Assembly: GCF_900141805.1 (NCBI RefSeq)
Contig: NZ_FQYN01000007.1
Span: 1-64,000, forward strand
Reading direction: 5' to 3'
Length of the DNA stretch: 64,000 nt
DNA from: Hymenobacter daecheongensis DSM 21074
GTDB lineage: Bacteria; Bacteroidota; Bacteroidia; Cytophagales; Hymenobacteraceae
This document shows positions 60,916 through 64,000 of the stretch, one piece after another (positions within the stretch are counted from its first letter, which is position 1; every line of letters starts with the position of its first letter). Under the pieces are notes generated by a model that worked only from the letters and a program-made list of their open reading frames with translations, was not told the DNA's origin and ran no database searches. The translations under genes and the position numbers were made by a program.

Positions 60916-62310
60916 ATGCGCTTATTTCTTTGTCGCGGGCTGCTGCTTGCGGGCTTTGGCTTGCTGACTTTTGCGGCCCAGGCCCAGACCGCGGCTCCCA
61001 CCAAAACGGACTCCATCAACATTCGCCGCCTCTACGACGAAGCCTTGCTGCGCGGCCAGAGCTACGACAACCTGCGCCACCTAACCGGCCGCATCGGTGC
61101 CCGGCTCAGCGGCTCGCCCCAGGCCCAGCAGGCCGTGGACTGGGGCAAGCTGACTATGGAAAAGCTGGGCCTCGACCGGGTGTATCTGCAGGAAGTGATG
61201 GTGCCGCACTGGGTGCGGGGCGCGAAGGAAAAGGGCGAAATCAAGCCCGCCAAAGGCAAGGGTATTGAGTTGAACGTGTGTGCTTTGGGTGGCTCAGTGG
61301 GCACCGGCGGCAAGCTGCGGGCCGGGGTGGTGGAGGTGAAAACCTGGGCCGAGCTGGCCGCGCTGCCGGCCGAGAAAGTGAAGGGCAAATTTGTGTTCTT
61401 CAACCGGCCCATGAACCCGACCTACGTCGAAACCGGCCGGGCCTACGGCGAGGCCGGCGACCAGCGCCGCAATGGGGCCATAGAGGCCGCCAAACGGGGC
61501 GCGGTGGGGGCCCTGGTTCGTTCGCTCACGCTGGCCCACGACGACTTTCCGCACACGGGCACCATGCGCTACGACGAGCAGGTAGCCAAGCTGCCCGCCG
61601 CCGCCCTCAGCACCAACGGTGCCGACCAGCTCAGCCAGCTTCTCAAAGCCGACCCCGGCCTGACCTTCGAGCTGGAAATGAGCTGCGAAACCCTGCCCGA
61701 AGTGAAATCCTACAACGTGGTAGGCGAAATTACCGGCTCCAAATACCCGGCGGAAATCATCACGGTGGGCGGCCACCTCGACTCCTGGGACCTGGGCCAG
61801 GGTGCCCACGACGACGGCACCGGCTGCGTGCAGAGCATGGAAGTATTGCGCCTGCTCAAGGCCACCGGCCTGCGCCCCGAGCGCACCGTGCGGGCCGTGC
61901 TCTTTATGAATGAGGAAAATGGCGTGCGCGGCGGCGAAAAATACGCCGCCCTGGCCAAAGCTACCGGCGAAAAGCACCTGGCCGCTATGGAGTCCGACGG
62001 CGGCGGCTTCACACCCCGCGGCTTCAGCATTGAGGCCCCCGCGGCCGTGGTGCAGCACATGCAGCAATGGCAGCCGTTGTTCGTGCCCTACTTTAGTGGT
62101 GCGTTCGAGGCCGGCCACGCCGGCACCGACATCGGCCCGCTGAAAGATCAGGCCAAAGCCCTGATCGGCTACCGCTGCGACTCGCAGCGCTACTTCGACC
62201 TGCACCACACCGCCGCTGACACCTTCGACAAAGTGAACCGCCGCGAGCTGGAACTGGGCGGCGCCAGTATGGCCAGCCTGATTTATCTGCTGAGCAAATA
62301 CGGGCTGTAA
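60916..62310 (+). CDS. M28 family peptidase with PA domain
   Basis: 464 residues from ATG 60916 with a signal peptide (TFAAQAQ). A PA-type domain (about residues 100-240) with KGKFVFFNRPMN and GAVGALVRS precedes the catalytic domain: GGHLDSWDLGQGAHDDGTGC (Zn ligands His and Asp), NEENGVRGG (catalytic and metal Glu) and HHTAADTFDKV. It is secreted or periplasmic and releases residues from peptides. Confidence 0.9.
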   Translation: MRLFLCRGLLLAGFGLLTFAAQAQTAAPTKTDSINIRRLYDEALLRGQSYDNLRHLTGRIGARLSGSPQAQQAVDWGKLTMEKLGLDRVYLQEVMVPHWVRGAKEKGEIKPAKGKGIELNVCALGGSVGTGGKLRAGVVEVKTWAELAALPAEKVKGKFVFFNRPMNPTYVETGRAYGEAGDQRRNGAIEAAKRGAVGALVRSLTLAHDDFPHTGTMRYDEQVAKLPAAALSTNGADQLSQLLKADPGLTFELEMSCETLPEVKSYNVVGEITGSKYPAEIITVGGHLDSWDLGQGAHDDGTGCVQSMEVLRLLKATGLRPERTVRAVLFMNEENGVRGGEKYAALAKATGEKHLAAMESDGGGFTPRGFSIEAPAAVVQHMQQWQPLFVPYFSGAFEAGHAGTDIGPLKDQAKALIGYRCDSQRYFDLHHTAADTFDKVNRRELELGGASMASLIYLLSKYGL

Positions 62311-62379
62311 GCCCTGGCCATACCGGGCCAGCATGCCTGTACTGCCTGGCTTAAGACACACCTATTCAGCCCAGCTTGC

Positions 62380-62555
62380 AGAACAGCCGCAGCGCGGCGA
62401 CAGGTTTGTAGAGAATCGCGCATGAACTGATTCAAAAGCCGCGTAGCGGTGACAGAACCGCCCGAACGACTCTGTCACCGCTACGCGGCTTGTTCGTTTT
62501 CTACAACCAGATGCTACAAACCTGTCGCCGCGCTGCGGCTGTTCTGCAAGCTGGG
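62380..62555. repeat. Double-hairpin element, agccgc-gcggcgacagg family
   Basis: 42-bp outer arms (cccagcttgcagaacagccg... and complement) match without mismatch to the right end; inner hairpin (aagccgcgtagcggtgacag / ctgtcaccgctacgcggctt). Second copy of the element at 54438. Confidence 0.9.
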
Positions 62556-62628
62556 TTCCGCTATACTTCATCTGGAAAGCCTGGCGAAATGGGCGCGATG
62601 CTTCGATAAGCTTAGGCAGAACAACAGA

Positions 62629-63198
62629 ATGACTCATTCCCCGAAATCGGCCAAGGAAGTGAAACCGCTGTTTTTCGTGGCCATCGTGCCGCCGGAACCG
62701 GTGCTGGCCCAGGTGTGGGCGCTGAAACAGCAGGTGCACCAGCGCACCGGCAGCCGCAATGCCGTGCGCCTGCCGCCCCACATCACCCTGCTGCCGCCCA
62801 CCCGCCAGCCCGCCGAATTTGAGGCCCCCTGCCGCGCGGTACTGCAGGATTTTGCCGCCACTCGGTCGCCTTTCGGCATAAGCTTGGAGAATTTCGGTTG
62901 GTTTGGCAGCCGTACGCTTTTTGTGCGCGTGCTAGAGTGCCCCGCTCTGCCCCAGCTACATGCTGACCTGTTGGCCTTCTGCGCCCAACAATTGCCCGAA
63001 GTCTCGTCGGAAAACCGCCCCTTCACGCCCCACATGACCCTGGCCACCCGCGACCTGCCCGCCGACCAGGTACCGGCGCTTCAGCAGGAATTTGCAGCCC
63101 GCACTTTTGCCGCCACCTTCGAGGCCCGCGCCCTCACCCTGTTCCGTCACGATGGCCAGCACTGGCACGCCGTCGCCGACTTCCCACTAGGCATCTAG
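62629..63198 (+). CDS. 2'-5' RNA ligase family protein (LigT-like)
   Basis: 189 residues from ATG 62629; the longer frame through the repeat was rejected. Both catalytic HxT motifs of the 2H phosphoesterase superfamily: HITLLPP (about residue 49) and HMTLATR (about residue 138). The family includes 2'-5' RNA ligases and cyclic phosphodiesterases. Confidence 0.87.
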   Translation: MTHSPKSAKEVKPLFFVAIVPPEPVLAQVWALKQQVHQRTGSRNAVRLPPHITLLPPTRQPAEFEAPCRAVLQDFAATRSPFGISLENFGWFGSRTLFVRVLECPALPQLHADLLAFCAQQLPEVSSENRPFTPHMTLATRDLPADQVPALQQEFAARTFAATFEARALTLFRHDGQHWHAVADFPLGI

Positions 63199-63296
63199 GC
63201 CCGTCAGCACTCTGCGAATCTCAGCGAAACCTCCGCGCACCCCTGCGGGAACCAACCTGCGCGTCGTACCTTTCGCTTTTCATAGCCGCTGCTGCT

Positions 63297-64000
63297 TTGT
63301 TGTCTTTTACTGATCTGAAAATCTGCGCCCCGCGGCTCGTATTGGCTGGCATTCTGCTGTTTATTAGCAGTGCGGCCCAGGCCCGGCAAGGCCCACCCGC
63401 GGCCTACTGGGTGCTGCTGCGCGATAAAGCCGGCACACATCTGGATGCCGCCCGCTACCTTTCCGCGCCCGCCCAAGCCCGTCGCCAGCGCCAGCACCTG
63501 CCGCCCTGCGACAGCACCGATTTCCCCGTGCGCCCCGACTACGTGCGCCAGATCCGGGCCCTGACCGACACCGTGACGCTGGTCAGTCGCTGGTTTAATG
63601 CCGTGGCCTGCCGCGCTACGCCGGCCCAGGCCGCTGCGCTGCGCCGGCTGCCCGGCGTGCGGGCCGTAGAGCTGCGCCCCGCCGCCCCGCTCACGCCCGC
63701 CAGCCAGCGCCCGGCCCCGGCCGATTGGGAACTATCGGCCGCCGACCGGCAGCTGGCCCAGCGCCAAACCGGCAGCTTGGGCGGCCCCATTTTCCAGCGG
63801 GCCGGCCTCACCGGCAAAGGCCTGCGCATCGCCATTTTCGACGTGGGCTTTATCCGGGCCGACCAGCATCCGGCTTTCCTCCAGCTTTTTGCCGAGAAGC
63901 GCGTGGTGCTCACCCACGATTTTGTCCGCAATCAGCCCAACGTGTTTGTGGGCGGCTCGCACGGCACGGAGGTGCTTTCCTGCCTTGCCGGCCGCCTGCC
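63297..64000 (+). CDS. Subtilisin-like S8 peptidase, 5' part only
   Basis: The frame is open to the right edge; only about 235 residues are visible. It starts at TTG 63297 or 63300, followed by a signal peptide (LVLAGILLFISSAAQA). The catalytic Asp lies in RIAIFDVGF and the His in GSHGTEVLSCLAG; the Ser should follow outside the window. Between signal and catalytic domain lies a probable propeptide (about residues 35-160). In Bacteroidota such proteases are often type IX cargo; the C-terminal sorting domain is not visible. Confidence 0.78.
   Translation, partial: MLSFTDLKICAPRLVLAGILLFISSAAQARQGPPAAYWVLLRDKAGTHLDAARYLSAPAQARRQRQHLPPCDSTDFPVRPDYVRQIRALTDTVTLVSRWFNAVACRATPAQAAALRRLPGVRAVELRPAAPLTPASQRPAPADWELSAADRQLAQRQTGSLGGPIFQRAGLTGKGLRIAIFDVGFIRADQHPAFLQLFAEKRVVLTHDFVRNQPNVFVGGSHGTEVLSCLAGRL

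Noticed and set aside
1..64000. tRNA or rRNA genes
   Set aside because: No cloverleaf or rRNA core sequences were found by reading; a covariance-model scan would be decisive.

Overview
The window reads as a G+C-rich chromosome segment of a Bacteroidota bacterium, most likely Cytophagales and probably Hymenobacter-like. The pointers are an lpxC-fabZ fusion next to lpxD and lpxA, a PorX-type response regulator of the type IX secretion system, a carboxypeptidase-regulatory-domain TonB-type barrel with a Bacteroidota-style promoter, DUF4197 proteins, and few Shine-Dalgarno motifs. No tRNA, rRNA, CRISPR array or phage module was seen. The genus is an inference; the phylum is well supported.

Layout. 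1-6.5 kb: edge of a secreted beta-propeller gene, a hypothetical gene, a striking 21-bp repeat array, cinA, two DUF4197 paralogues, an acidic protein and a Uma2-type nuclease. 6.5-12 kb: lipid A operon (HD hydrolase, lpxD, lpxC-fabZ, lpxA, ABC ATPase). 12.4-14 kb: porX. 14.3-23.7 kb: a compact cluster with no system I can name. 24-28.5 kb: TonB-type barrel with a double operator, tsaE, ald. 28.8-37.2 kb: flavin reductase, IS1-type zinc-ribbon protein, a second 21-bp array, acs, hicBA, Zn-alcohol dehydrogenase and glpD. 37.4-45.5 kb: fahA, an AT-rich foreign PIN-like gene, NifU-like and Mrp ATPase, a DUF559 nuclease cassette framed by nested inverted repeats, dnaG, and a TrkA-type K+ channel. 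45.6-64 kb: two glycosyltransferases, ribBA, YitT, Crp-like regulator, trehalase, an ABC exporter, three peptidases, surE, a phosphohistidine-type phosphatase, an RNA ligase-like protein and the edge of a subtilase.

The most interesting region is 14270-23741. Six genes, tightly packed from the second one on, encode two equal-length paralogues (268 residues each, Glu-rich head, glycine-zipper core, shared C-terminal GTW-RRG signature), an HEVGH putative zinc protease, a 664-residue unknown, an AONS-like PLP enzyme, a two-part protein with deaminase-like and GHH/HNH-like nuclease motifs, and an amidohydrolase. A convergent sigma-54 activator with an altered GAFTGA loop (GAFTNA) closes the cluster. 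No contractile-tail, T6SS or phage structural genes are present, so its delivery or role is open.

The intergenic DNA is unusually rich in hairpin-forming elements of several families. Two of them provide the stop codons of neighbouring genes, and two loci hold 21-bp arrays of the same architecture but unrelated sequence.
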